Assembly (NCBI RefSeq): GCF_031626875.1
Contig: NZ_JANDMF010000002.1
Span: 195,382-259,381 of the forward strand
Source of the DNA: Clostridium sp031626875
Lineage (GTDB): Bacteria > Bacillota > Clostridia > Clostridiales > Clostridiaceae
DNA: 64,000 nucleotides
Reading direction: 5' to 3'
Both the position numbers and the translations under genes were made by a program. Of the stretch, positions 27,348 to 36,453 are shown piece after piece (position 1 is the first letter of the stretch; every line of letters starts with the position of its first letter). The notes below the pieces were generated by a model. The model was not told the DNA's origin and ran no database searches. It worked only from the letters and a program-made list of their open reading frames with translations.

Positions 27348-28358
27348 CTAACTTATTACCTGTATTTCTTTCAGCTTTTCTAATGATTTACCTGAATCAA
27401 TTAAGTCTTTAGCAAGTTTTATTCCTTCCTCTATAGAATCAGTGATCTTAGCAACATAAAAGGCTGCTGCTGCATTTATTACTACAATATCTCTTTTGGG
27501 CCCTTTTTCACCCTTCAGTATATTTACTATTATTTGAGAATTTTCCTTAGGAGTTCCCCCTTCTATTTCATTAATTTTCACCTTTTCTATTCCATATTTA
27601 ACTGGATCTATTTTATATTCTTTAATCTGTCCATTATTAACTTCACACACTGTAGTTGTTGTAGTTATTGTAATTTCATCCAATCCATCATCACCATGAA
27701 CTACCATTGCTCTTTCAAGTCCTAAATTTAGCAAAACCTCTCCTGCCATTTTTACTAAACTCTCATCATACACTCCAAGTAATTGACCTGTGATTGGAGC
27801 TGGATTTGTTAATGGTCCAATTAAATTAAATAATGTTCTAGTAGCTAATTCTTTTCTTTCTTTAGCCACATTTTTCATAGCTTTATGATATTGTGGTGCA
27901 AATAAAAATGCCATTCCTCTTTCTTCTATAATTTTTTTGCTTTCTTCTTTTGTATAATCTACCTTTATCCCTAACTCTGATAGTACATCTGCACTTCCAC
28001 TTTTACTGGATACAGCCCTGTTACCATGTTTAGCAACCTTCACTCCACCACTAGCAGCAACTATGGCTACTGCAGTAGAAATATTAAAAGTTTTTCCTCC
28101 ATCTCCGCCTGTTCCACATGTATCAATTAAATGTTCTCTATTTTCCATATCAACAGTAATCATATTATCTCTTAAAGCTTTAACTGCTCCTAAAACTTCA
28201 TTAGAAGTTTCTCCTTTTACCCTAAGCCCTATTAAAAATCCTCCAATTTGAGTAGAATTAGCTTCTCCCCTCATTATTTCATTTATAATTCCCCTAGTTT
28301 CTTCTTCAGTTAAATCTTCCCCTTTTATTATCTTTAATATTCCTTCATCAATTTTCAC
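27348..28358 (-). CDS. trpD: Anthranilate phosphoribosyltransferase
   Basis: A 336-residue enzyme with the PRPP motif DTCGTGGDGGKTFNIST and the following KHGNRAVSSKSGSADVLSEL anthranilate site. I take GTG 28358 as start: GGAGGGG lies upstream and the gene then overlaps trpG by 11 bases. The frame open to 28439 is only antisense-free extension without a site. Confidence 0.95.
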   Translation of the reverse strand: MKIDEGILKIIKGEDLTEEETRGIINEIMRGEANSTQIGGFLIGLRVKGETSNEVLGAVKALRDNMITVDMENREHLIDTCGTGGDGGKTFNISTAVAIVAASGGVKVAKHGNRAVSSKSGSADVLSELGIKVDYTKEESKKIIEERGMAFLFAPQYHKAMKNVAKERKELATRTLFNLIGPLTNPAPITGQLLGVYDESLVKMAGEVLLNLGLERAMVVHGDDGLDEITITTTTTVCEVNNGQIKEYKIDPVKYGIEKVKINEIEGGTPKENSQIIVNILKGEKGPKRDIVVINAAAAFYVAKITDSIEEGIKLAKDLIDSGKSLEKLKEIQVIS

Positions 28359-28926
28359 TACAAATCCCCTCCACAAAATTTTTAAGCATCCTTTTACCTT
28401 TTGGTGTAAATATAGATTCTGGATGAAATTGAAGACCATATATGGGCAGCTTTTTATGCCTAATTGCCATAATTACTTCATCATCAACCGTTTCTCCAAT
28501 AACCTCCATATTTGCAGGTAAAGTTTCTCTCTCTACCACTAATGAATGATATCTCATTACTTCTAACTTTCTACTAATTCCTTCAAAAATATCATTTCCC
28601 CTAACTTGAATTTTTGAACTTTTTCCATGAAATATCTTTTCAGCTCTTATAACCTTTCCGCCAAAGGCTGCTGCAATTGCTTGATGCCCCAAACATATTC
28701 CAAGTATAGGAATTTCCCAACCTAAATTTTTAATAACATCTATGGAAATACCTGCTTCTTCTGGCCTTCCTGGACCTGGTGAAATAATTATTCCTTCTGG
28801 TTTAAGATTTTTTATTTCTTCTATAGTAATTTCATCATTTCTAAAGACTTTTACCTTTGTAAATTCACTTACATATTGATAAAGATTAAATGTAAAGGAA
28901 TCATAATTATCTATTAAAATTATCAT
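28348..28926 (-). CDS. trpG: Anthranilate synthase glutamine amidotransferase subunit
   Basis: A 192-residue class I amidotransferase with oxyanion loop SPGPGRPEEAG, nucleophile Cys in GICLGHQAIA, and His-Glu in LQFHPES. It supplies ammonia to TrpE. Its ATG overlaps the trpE stop by 4 bases. In some Firmicutes such a subunit also serves folate synthesis (PabA). Confidence 0.95.
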   Translation of the reverse strand: MIILIDNYDSFTFNLYQYVSEFTKVKVFRNDEITIEEIKNLKPEGIIISPGPGRPEEAGISIDVIKNLGWEIPILGICLGHQAIAAAFGGKVIRAEKIFHGKSSKIQVRGNDIFEGISRKLEVMRYHSLVVERETLPANMEVIGETVDDEVIMAIRHKKLPIYGLQFHPESIFTPKGKRMLKNFVEGICSEN

Positions 28927-30317
28927 CTTAATGCCTCCTTTAATGCCATAAGCTTGTTTTCAATTTCTAAACATTCATTTTCAGGATCTGAATCATATAC
29001 TAAGCCCCCACCAGCTTGTAAATAAGCAACTCCATCTTTCAACACAAGTGTTCTTATAGCTATACACATATCCATATCTCCACCATAAGAAAAATATCCA
29101 ACTGATCCTGCATAAATTCCTCTTTCTTTATTTTCAAGCTCTTCTATTATTTCCATAGCTCTGATCTTAGGAGCACCAGATAAAGTTCCAGCTGGTAGAC
29201 AAGATGCTAATGCATCAAAGCAGTCTTTACCTTCTTCAAGTTCACCAACAACCTTAGTTGTTATATGCATTACATGTGAAAATCTTTCTATATTCATAAA
29301 GTCTTTTACTTCAACTGTTCCAACTTTGCTTACCTTTCCAATATCATTACGTCCTAAATCAACTAACATAACATGTTCTGCTCTTTCTTTTTCATCTTCT
29401 ATTAGTTCTTTTTCTAATAACGAGTCCTCTTCAGAAGTAACACCTCTTTTTCTTGTTCCAGCTATAGGATTAGTAGTAACTACCTTATCCCTTACAGATA
29501 CTAAACTTTCTGGCGATGAACCTATAACTTGATAATCTTCATAATCTATTAAAAACATATATGGTGAAGGATTTTCTTCTCTAAGCCTTCTATATATTTC
29601 AAGTGGTGATTTTGCTGTATCACAATACATCCTTCTTGATAAAACTACTTGAAAAATATCTCCACTCTTGATGTATTCCTTAACTTTCTCTATATTTTTC
29701 TTATGATCCTCCCTACTTATAGAAAATCTTAATTCTATATCTTTTTTAGGCTTTCTTTTTTCTGTTATAACAAAATAGTTGTTTGCAACTGTTTCAAAAT
29801 ATTCATCCTGCTCTTTTCTTATCTCTTCAAAATTTCTATTATCATCTTTAAATATGTTATCTACAACATAAACCTTATGAGTTAAGTGATCATAACATAT
29901 ATACCTTTTATAAAAATTAAATCTAATTGTAGGTAAATTTAAATCATCTTCATTTTCAAACTTAAGTTTTTTTTCATATAAACCTACTGAATCATAACCC
30001 ATATATCCAATAGCTCCACCTTTAAATGTAAAAGGGTTTCCTTTTTCATCAAATTCTAAAGAAACTTCCTGTTTTATCTCCGCAATTTCTTTTAAAGTTT
30101 CTCCTTGAATTTCTTTATAGGGCTTTTCCCCTAAAAAAGAATATCTGCCAAAATGTTCTTCTTTGCTTCCTCCTTCAAAAATAAATCTACGAGCTCCTTT
30201 TAATCCATTAAATAAAGTAATAGGAGTAATTTCATCTCCCCTATATTCACTTATAAATGAAAACACTTTTCCAGATTCTTTGTTGCCATAAAAATTGCTT
30301 TCTGTTGTACTAATCAT
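28923..30317 (-). CDS. trpE: Anthranilate synthase component I
   Basis: A 464-residue chorismate-utilising enzyme; ATG 30317 has GGGGG upstream. Conserved blocks include IKSGDIFQVVLSRR, PSPYMFLIDYEDYQVIGSSPE, PIAGTRKRG, LVDLGRNDIGKV, GTLSGAPKIRAMEI and the C-terminal GGGLVYDSDPENECLE. First gene of the operon, 48 bp after the second T-box terminator. Confidence 0.96.
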   Translation of the reverse strand: MISTTESNFYGNKESGKVFSFISEYRGDEITPITLFNGLKGARRFIFEGGSKEEHFGRYSFLGEKPYKEIQGETLKEIAEIKQEVSLEFDEKGNPFTFKGGAIGYMGYDSVGLYEKKLKFENEDDLNLPTIRFNFYKRYICYDHLTHKVYVVDNIFKDDNRNFEEIRKEQDEYFETVANNYFVITEKRKPKKDIELRFSISREDHKKNIEKVKEYIKSGDIFQVVLSRRMYCDTAKSPLEIYRRLREENPSPYMFLIDYEDYQVIGSSPESLVSVRDKVVTTNPIAGTRKRGVTSEEDSLLEKELIEDEKERAEHVMLVDLGRNDIGKVSKVGTVEVKDFMNIERFSHVMHITTKVVGELEEGKDCFDALASCLPAGTLSGAPKIRAMEIIEELENKERGIYAGSVGYFSYGGDMDMCIAIRTLVLKDGVAYLQAGGGLVYDSDPENECLEIENKLMALKEALR

Positions 30318-30365
30318 ATATATTTCCCCCCAATTATTTATTTGATTTAATATAATATTAGTATT

Positions 30366-30690
30366 ATAAAAAAAGAGCCACTTCATCCGTATATTGGGAC
30401 GAAGTGACTCGCGTTGCCACCCAAATTATATAACAAAAGACTACAAATAAAAAAAGGTATTTCATCCAAAAGGACGAAATACCACAATTTCGCTATGCCA
30501 CCTATGTTACACATCTTTATCAGGTACAGAAATTAATCGATACCCTGTCCTTTTAACGGTAGACTTCCCGTACACCTGTACTCAAACTTTCCAAGTGTCA
30601 TCTCAAAGACCCATTCAATAAAGGCTACAGTACTTGGTTCTCACCATCCCAAGTTCTCTGGAAACTAAACTCCAATATCTACTCTCTCTT
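30366..30690 (-). promoter_or_regulatory. Tryptophan T-box leader with two antiterminator/terminator units
   Basis: Stem I has the distal hairpin CTTGG...CCAAG and a specifier loop GAATGGG whose codon is UGG (Trp; positions 30611-30613). Two T-box bulges follow. Unit 1: AGG-UGGCAUA-GCGAAAU...AUUUCGU-CCU near 30468-30504, and terminator 30456-30483 followed by seven U. Unit 2: UUGGG-UGGCAAC-GCGAG...CUUCGU-CCCAA near 30392-30424, and terminator 30375-30410 followed by seven U. Both bulges carry UGGC, complementary to the GCCA end expected of tRNA-Trp. Only about 30 nt separate unit 1 from unit 2, too few for a second Stem I. Confidence 0.92.
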
Positions 30691-30903
30691 ATCACTGACT
30701 TTATTTTAACTTTGTTAATATTATATGTAATTATTTTGCAATATGCTACTCCTGTATTTTCTTATATATTGCAATTAAAGTCTATTATTAGAAATATTCT
30801 TTATTTTTCTTCAATTTACTTCAATTCTGATAAAACTTTTTTATTGCATTTTATAAAAGATAAGAACAAGATAGAATATAAACTAATCTTGTTCCTTTAA
30901 AAA
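30691..30903. other. Intergenic: trp promoter region and hairpin after the MATE gene
   Basis: AT-rich. The trp promoter must lie here; TTACAT, 16 bases, TAAAAT ending near 30700 on the minus strand is a weak candidate. At 30864-30894 a 9-bp inverted repeat (GAACAAGAT / ATCTTGTTC, 13-base loop) lies just after the MATE stop codon and may be its terminator, although the U-run is poor. No gene is supported here. Confidence 0.45.
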
Positions 30904-32277
30904 TTAACTTGTACACTCTTCTACAAATTCATTTTTTTCTTTACCAAGTAACTTCATTTCATAAATTATAAACAAAACTGTAATAACTGCAGCAATAAAA
31001 TCTGACGCTGGCCCTGATATCCAAACTCCAGTTAAATAAAAAAACCTAGGAAGGATTATTATAAGTGGTAAAAGTACAATAACTTGTCTTAAAAGGCTTA
31101 AAAACATTGATATTTTTGCCTTACCTATAGCTTGGAAATAATTTGTGAATATAGCCTGCATTCCTATTACAGGAAGCATAACAAGAAATAAAGATATCCC
31201 TTTAGCCCCAATATCCACAAGGCTTGCATCACTTTCATTAAAAATACTTATAATTTGTGCTGGAAATAGTTCAATAATAACAAATCCAAATAAACAAATT
31301 ATAGTGGCTGCAATAGCTGCATACTTTAATGTAAGTTTCACTCTATCATAATTTTTAGCTCCATAATTATATCCTATTATTGGTTGAGCTCCTTGATTAA
31401 TTCCAAACACAGGCATTAATATAAGCATACTAACACTATTTATTAAAGAAAAAGCGCCAATAGCAATATCTCCACCATATCTTGAAAGACTTCTATTAAA
31501 TGTTATTGTAATTAAACTTGCAGCAAGTTGCATTGCAAAAGGAGACATTCCAATTGATATTATTTCTTTCACATAAACTTTAGATAACTTCAAGTTTTCC
31601 TTTTTAACTTTTAATAAACTCTTCCCTTTGACAAAATAATATAATATCCATACAGAACAAACAGCTTGTGAACATACTGTAGCAAGTGCTGATCCTCTTA
31701 CACCTAATTTAAATACAAATATAAATAATGGATTTATTAAGAAGTTAAGCACTGCTCCAATAAGCATTGTTTTCATAGCAGTTTTAGGATCCCCCTCTGA
31801 TCTTATTATAGGGTTCATTCCAAATCCTATATTTTGAAGTACTACACCTAGTAATATTATAAATGCAAATTCTTTTGCATCAGGCATTGTCTCTGGACTA
31901 GCACCAAATAAATTTAAAATTGGCTCTAAAAATGCAATTCCTAAAATAGTTATTAATATTGAAAAAATAATTACAAGTGTTAATGCATTACCTATAATCT
32001 TTTCAGCATCTTTATGTTTATTTTGTCCAAGTTTAATTGAAACTACAGCCCCTGATCCTACCCCTACAAGCATTCCAAAAGCCATGATTACATTTGATAT
32101 TGGGAATGTAACTGCAACTCCTGAAAGAGCTAAAGAACCAACTCCTCTTCCAACAAAAAACCTATCAACGATACTATATAATGCATTTACAAGCATTCCT
32201 ATTATTGATGGTATTGAAAATCTTAAAAGTAATTTAGATATATTTTCTTGTCCTAATTCATTTCTTTTTTCCTCCAT
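30904..32277 (-). CDS. MATE-family efflux transporter
   Basis: A 457-residue protein with about 12 helices in two homologous halves. The start motif (LLLRFSIPSIIGMLVNALYSIVDRF) and FGMLVGVGSGAVVSIKLGQ are typical of the NorM/DinF-like MATE group that exports cationic drugs with Na+ or H+. AAAAGGAG precedes the ATG. The promoter region holds a MarR-type palindrome (32330-32351), but no marR gene is in the window. Confidence 0.92.
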   Translation of the reverse strand: MEEKRNELGQENISKLLLRFSIPSIIGMLVNALYSIVDRFFVGRGVGSLALSGVAVTFPISNVIMAFGMLVGVGSGAVVSIKLGQNKHKDAEKIIGNALTLVIIFSILITILGIAFLEPILNLFGASPETMPDAKEFAFIILLGVVLQNIGFGMNPIIRSEGDPKTAMKTMLIGAVLNFLINPLFIFVFKLGVRGSALATVCSQAVCSVWILYYFVKGKSLLKVKKENLKLSKVYVKEIISIGMSPFAMQLAASLITITFNRSLSRYGGDIAIGAFSLINSVSMLILMPVFGINQGAQPIIGYNYGAKNYDRVKLTLKYAAIAATIICLFGFVIIELFPAQIISIFNESDASLVDIGAKGISLFLVMLPVIGMQAIFTNYFQAIGKAKISMFLSLLRQVIVLLPLIIILPRFFYLTGVWISGPASDFIAAVITVLFIIYEMKLLGKEKNEFVEECTS

Positions 32278-32329
32278 ATATTGCTCCTTTTAATCTAAAA
32301 TATTATTACCTCATAATAATATATCTAAG

Positions 32330-32351
32330 TATAGTTGATATGTCAACTATA
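32330..32351. promoter_or_regulatory. MarR-type palindromic operator candidate
   Basis: TATAGTTGA-TATG-TCAACTATA, perfect 9-bp arms, about 55 bp upstream of the MATE start. The TTGA...TCAA core and spacing resemble MarR/SlyA-family operators, which often control MATE pumps. Confidence 0.55.
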
Positions 32352-32456
32352 TATTAAATATTATAATTTTCAAATAATATAACTTTTACTAAAATTACAT
32401 AAAGGTCTTTTAAATAGCAAATAGTATCTATATAAAAATAAGTGAGGTGACCATAC

Positions 32457-33392
32457 TTGAATAAAAAATATAAATTGTCTACATCGATTTTAACAGTAAT
32501 AGTTATTATATTTTTTTCTATAAAACCAAGTACAGAAATAGCAAAAGCTTACTCTATGTATCAAGATAATAATAATATACATCTGGTTCTGGATTCACAA
32601 CTTTATAAGGAAATGCCACAAAATTTTCGTAAATCTTCTAATTTATCAAATTTACAAAAAATTAAAACTTTAAATCTTAGAGGAATAGATAAATTAAATA
32701 TTTCTGGCAGCAATCAATTTTCAGAACAAAATTTGCCTCTTCTAATTAAAAATATAGATACTACATTTCCTATAACTATTATTGATACAAGACAAGAATC
32801 TCATGGATTTATTAACGGTCTTCCTGTCAGTTTTGCTAATGCAACGAATAGTTCTAATGCTAATTTATCAAAGGAAGAAGTTTTATTGGATGAAGCAAAA
32901 AGATTAACTGAAATAAAATTAAATACTCCAGTTTCCTTTTACAATCATCCTAATATAACTATAACTCCAACAAAAGTTATGAATGAAAATCAACTAACTG
33001 GAAGCTTATCCCTTTCATATATTCGAATTCCAGTTACTGATGGCAAAACACCATCAAATGATATGGTTGACTACTTTATAAATGTAGTAAAATCTGCACC
33101 TAAAGACATGTGGTTTCATTTTCATTGCAAAGAAGGCATAGGGAGAACTACTACTTTCATGATTATGTATGATATGATGAAAAATTCAAAAGAAGCTACA
33201 GCAGATGAAATCATTGAAAGGCAGATAGCACTAGCTAATTTTGATAAAAAGAAAGACATTGCTTTTTATAGTGATGAAAGAATAAAACTTTTAAAATGTT
33301 TTCATAAATATTGCACTGAACAAGACAATGCTTTTAATATAAAGTGGAGTGATTGGAAAAAAGGTTTCAATTGTAATAGTACTATTTTATGA
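32457..33392 (+). CDS. Secreted PTP-like phytase (myo-inositol polyphosphate phosphatase)
   Basis: A 311-residue cysteine phosphatase. The start appears to be TTG 32457 (AGTGAGGTGA upstream), which keeps a complete signal peptide (hydrophobic residues about 10-22, cleavage near AKAYS). The signature loop is HCKEGIGR (HCX5R, about residue 222). IDTRQESHGFINGLPVS is the conserved Asp-containing segment of PTP-like phytases. It should remove phosphates from phytate outside the cell. A frameshifted gene remnant follows with an ATGA overlap. Confidence 0.9.
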   Translation: MNKKYKLSTSILTVIVIIFFSIKPSTEIAKAYSMYQDNNNIHLVLDSQLYKEMPQNFRKSSNLSNLQKIKTLNLRGIDKLNISGSNQFSEQNLPLLIKNIDTTFPITIIDTRQESHGFINGLPVSFANATNSSNANLSKEEVLLDEAKRLTEIKLNTPVSFYNHPNITITPTKVMNENQLTGSLSLSYIRIPVTDGKTPSNDMVDYFINVVKSAPKDMWFHFHCKEGIGRTTTFMIMYDMMKNSKEATADEIIERQIALANFDKKKDIAFYSDERIKLLKCFHKYCTEQDNAFNIKWSDWKKGFNCNSTIL

Positions 33393-33686
33393 CTAAATCT
33401 CTAATATTTTATGAAGATGATATAAATGATACAACTCTTAGAGAAAAAGTATTTTCCTCTGTAAAAAGCGATTCTACATGCTTTGGTTGGGGGCCAGATG
33501 AATTTACAAATGTAAGTATAGCCTCTAAATATGGATTAAGTATGATTGCTGCAGATTGTTCATGTTTGGAGCAAGAATTTAAATGATGTTAAAAGAGTTA
33601 TTGATATTCTAAATCAAAACTCCAATATTGAAATAGTCACACCTGAAACATTTATGGAATTAATAAAAAGAAATGTGTCTAGTTAA
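33389..33686 (+). pseudogene. Frameshifted C-terminal gene remnant
   Basis: The first frame (33389-33586, 65 codons) contains CFGWGPDEFTNVSIASKYGL and MIAADCS. It ends at a TGA, but in the +1 frame the reading continues as WSKNLNDVKRVIDILNQNSN and on to a stop at 33684-33686. A single-base change near 33570 would join them. The joined sequence reminds me of the region of GxGYxYP-domain proteins around GWG.DE and AADWS, but that is from memory. There is no ribosome-binding site and the N-terminal bulk is missing. Confidence 0.5.
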
Positions 33687-33692
33687 GAAAAA

Positions 33693-33728
33693 AAACTTAG
33701 AAGCTGTAACAAATCAGTTTCTAAGTTT
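33693..33728. terminator. Bidirectional terminator
   Basis: AAACTTAGAA / TTCTAAGTTT with additional CTG/CAG pairing inside. A-runs and T-runs on both sides lie between convergent genes. Confidence 0.75.
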
Positions 33729-33738
33729 CTAAAAAATA

Positions 33739-34113
33739 TTAATTTTTAATATAGTAATCAAGTAAATCTTCTGTACTAACTGTACCTATAATTTTATTAT
33801 CACTAATTATTGGCATTGAATTAATATCATTATTTCTTAGTCTTTTAGCTACAGTTAAAATATCTTCATCACCATCAGCTAATATTACTGATTTAGACAT
33901 TACCCATTCTACAGGACAACTATTATAATGACCTGGAGCTATCATAAATCTATAGATATCTGCCTTAACAACCATTCCAACTAAATTATCTAAATCATCA
34001 ACTACAGGTATTCCATTGATATGAAGTTTAGTCATTAATTCTAGAACCTTATCAATAGAGTCCTCTACTTTAACTTTATAATTTTCTGGTTTAATAATAT
34101 CTCTTACCTTCAT
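33739..34113 (-). CDS. CBS-domain pair protein
   Basis: A 124-residue protein made of two CBS motifs (VRDIIKPENY...LHINGIPVVDDLDNLVGMV and VMSKSVILADGD...INSMPIISDNKIIGTV). Such stand-alone Bateman modules bind adenine nucleotides and act as energy sensors for unknown partners. ATG 34113 has AAAGGGTG upstream; GTG 34119 is the alternative. Possibly transcribed with mscL upstream. Confidence 0.9.
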   Translation of the reverse strand: MKVRDIIKPENYKVKVEDSIDKVLELMTKLHINGIPVVDDLDNLVGMVVKADIYRFMIAPGHYNSCPVEWVMSKSVILADGDEDILTVAKRLRNNDINSMPIISDNKIIGTVSTEDLLDYYIKN

Positions 34114-34153
34114 AAACACACCCTTTTCTTTAGTTGTAAAATTTGACTACTAC

Positions 34154-34561
34154 TTATATATTTTTATTATTTTTTAACAAATCTCTAATTTCTTGTAATA
34201 ATGTAATTTCTTCAGATTGTTTATTTTGTTCATCACTACTCTTTGGTTTATTTTCTTTTTTTAATTTATTTATTAGGCTAATAAATAGAAAAATAGAAAA
34301 TGATACAATTAAAAAATCAATAACATTTTGAATAAAACTTCCATAATTTAAGGTAACTGCTGGAATATCTCCTTTAGCTTCTTTTATTACAATTTTTAAA
34401 TATGTAAAATTTACTCCTCCTGTTATAGCACTTGCTATAGGCATAATTATATCATTTACCATAGAAGTTACTATTTTCCCAAAAGCACTACCGATAACAA
34501 CACCAATAGCTAAATCTACTACATTTCCCTTTATAGCAAATTCCTTAAACTCCTTTAGCAT
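34154..34561 (-). CDS. mscL: Large-conductance mechanosensitive channel
   Basis: A 135-residue channel that opens under osmotic downshock. It has the N-terminal helix EFKEFAIKGNVVDLAIGVVIGSAFGKIV with the pore-lining Gly/Ala pattern, a periplasmic loop, the second helix VIDFLIVSFSIFLFISLINKL, and a charged C-terminal helix ending in LLQEIRDLLKN. Normal length. Confidence 0.97.
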   Translation of the reverse strand: MLKEFKEFAIKGNVVDLAIGVVIGSAFGKIVTSMVNDIIMPIASAITGGVNFTYLKIVIKEAKGDIPAVTLNYGSFIQNVIDFLIVSFSIFLFISLINKLKKENKPKSSDEQNKQSEEITLLQEIRDLLKNNKNI

Positions 34562-34603
34562 ATACTACTTCATCTCCAAACTTTAAATATTCGTCTTATT
34601 GCA

Positions 34604-36328
34604 TCATTTATATGTAGTCATAAGAGCATTCTTTAAAACTTTAGGACTATTTTTGTAAGAAGTTACTTTACAAATTTCTTTCTCCTTAATATTAAAAAGA
34701 GTGTATATAGCTATTCTTGCTGCACGTATAGAATATTCTTCTGTAAACACCATATCTTCTGGGATTTCAACAAACTGGCTAATCAAAGCAAAGTTTGTTG
34801 ATCCTTCAGGAACTATCTTTGGTCTATCACTTATCCTGTGTGGTTGAAATTGTGCTCCTATATAGGGCATCATACATGGTATAACATTAACTATAGTCTC
34901 TTTTATTTCACTAATTTCACTTTCTAAATGTAAATGATGCATAACTTCTAATAATATTTCTTCTCCAGTACATTCCTTCATCGGTTTCTTTATAAAATTG
35001 CCGACTTTATCTGTATATAACCCATATCCCCAAAATACAGTTATATCAGATGGTTGTTTTTTAAAGTATGGTTGATGTGGAATAGTAATACTCATAAGCC
35101 AATTGGAATCTTTAAAAGTAATTATCCCTCCACTTCCTGGAGTATTACCAGTAAATTTTTCAATTAATTTTAATACTTTATTACCTCTACAAGTTACTGT
35201 AAAACTCTCCCAATTTGTTTCATCAGGATGAGTAAAAAATGGTTCAGGATTTCCTAGTCCTATTTTCTTTTTTGCTACTTTGAACCAAAGATCAGCTGAC
35301 ATTGAATTATTAGGATTATATTCTGGTGCTGTAGTCATATTTCCTAATGAAGATGAATCAGTCATGCTTCCATTTGTCATTATACATAAGTCACCTGAAT
35401 TTAATGTAATTACCCTGTCACCTGAAGAATCTTCTAAATATATATCCGTTACTGTAATTTCCTCCCCTGGTTTAAAATCCAGATCTTTAACTTTAGTGTT
35501 CATTATAAAGTTAACATCATGTCGATCTAAATATGATTTTAGTGGTAAAATAACTGATTCATACTGGTTGTATGGTGTATGTGTTACACCCTCTAATGTT
35601 CCAATTCTAGAAAATTCAAAAATCATTCTTTGCATATAACGTTTAAATTCAATTAAACTGGACCACTTTTGAAATGCAAAGGTTGTTTGCCATATGTACC
35701 AAAAATTTGTTTCAAAAAAATGTGGAGTATCATCAAACCATTCTTCTATTGTCATATCATCTAATTGTTCTTCAGCTACAAATAATAATTTACCCAGAGC
35801 CATACGATCTTCTTTGGTAAATCCCATACTATTTATATCTTGGATTACACCATGTTTATCTATTAATCTTCCTTGTGCATGAGTTGGATGTAAATGATCA
35901 AAATTTAATATTTCTTCAGTAACACTTTTATTTGGCATTTCTAATGAAGGAATACTTGAAAACAGTTCCCAAAAGTTTTCATATGTCTCTTCATTTAACA
36001 TTCTTCCTCCACGATATATATAGCCATTTACAGCATCTCCAGCTGCATCATTACTTCCTCCAATATCACTCGCCACTTCTATAATATGTATATTTTCTCC
36101 TTTAAAATTACAATCTCTAATAAGATAAGCTGCAGCTGATAAAGATGCTATTCCTCCTCCAATTAAATATACTTGTCTATCTCCATAATCTTTACCATTA
36201 GTTGCATTTATATACTTTTTATCTTCTTTTTTTAGTTTTTTAACATTAAGTGCAGCTACAGTTACAGCTACACTTGCTATAGTTCCTATTGCTATAAGTA
36301 AATTTTTTTTGCTTGGTTTTATCTTCAA
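34604..36328 (-). CDS. ohyA: Oleate hydratase with N-terminal membrane anchor
   Basis: A 574-residue FAD enzyme that hydrates oleic and related unsaturated fatty acids to 10-hydroxy acids. The FAD motif is VYLIGGGIASLSAAAYLIRD (about residues 53-72), and YRGGRMLNEETYENFWELF is the conserved active-site block. Before the catalytic part comes a hydrophobic segment (about residues 9-26, LLIAIGTIASVAVTVAAL), so it is probably membrane-tethered. The start is a TTG at 36328 after GGTGGGAG. It is monocistronic. Confidence 0.93.
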   Translation of the reverse strand: MKIKPSKKNLLIAIGTIASVAVTVAALNVKKLKKEDKKYINATNGKDYGDRQVYLIGGGIASLSAAAYLIRDCNFKGENIHIIEVASDIGGSNDAAGDAVNGYIYRGGRMLNEETYENFWELFSSIPSLEMPNKSVTEEILNFDHLHPTHAQGRLIDKHGVIQDINSMGFTKEDRMALGKLLFVAEEQLDDMTIEEWFDDTPHFFETNFWYIWQTTFAFQKWSSLIEFKRYMQRMIFEFSRIGTLEGVTHTPYNQYESVILPLKSYLDRHDVNFIMNTKVKDLDFKPGEEITVTDIYLEDSSGDRVITLNSGDLCIMTNGSMTDSSSLGNMTTAPEYNPNNSMSADLWFKVAKKKIGLGNPEPFFTHPDETNWESFTVTCRGNKVLKLIEKFTGNTPGSGGIITFKDSNWLMSITIPHQPYFKKQPSDITVFWGYGLYTDKVGNFIKKPMKECTGEEILLEVMHHLHLESEISEIKETIVNVIPCMMPYIGAQFQPHRISDRPKIVPEGSTNFALISQFVEIPEDMVFTEEYSIRAARIAIYTLFNIKEKEICKVTSYKNSPKVLKNALMTTYK

Positions 36329-36419
36329 TTAACTCTCCCACCTTTCTTTTTAATATTTCTTTCTATTTAATTAGTTTTTATTAAATTCTTTTATTTATTC
36401 ATTATCTATATTTAAAATA

Positions 36420-36453
36420 AAATAAAGCAGCCTAATAAAGCTGCTTTATTTTC
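36420..36453 (-). terminator. Terminator of the tlp gene
   Basis: AAAATAAAGCAGC / GCTGCTTTATTTT, perfect 13-bp arms and an 8-base loop, just after and overlapping the stop of the 36454-36672 gene on its 3' side. Confidence 0.88.

Noticed and set aside
30634..30900. An 88-codon plus-strand frame upstream of the trp operon
   Set aside because: It overlaps the T-box Stem I and AT-rich promoter DNA, and no start signal supports it.
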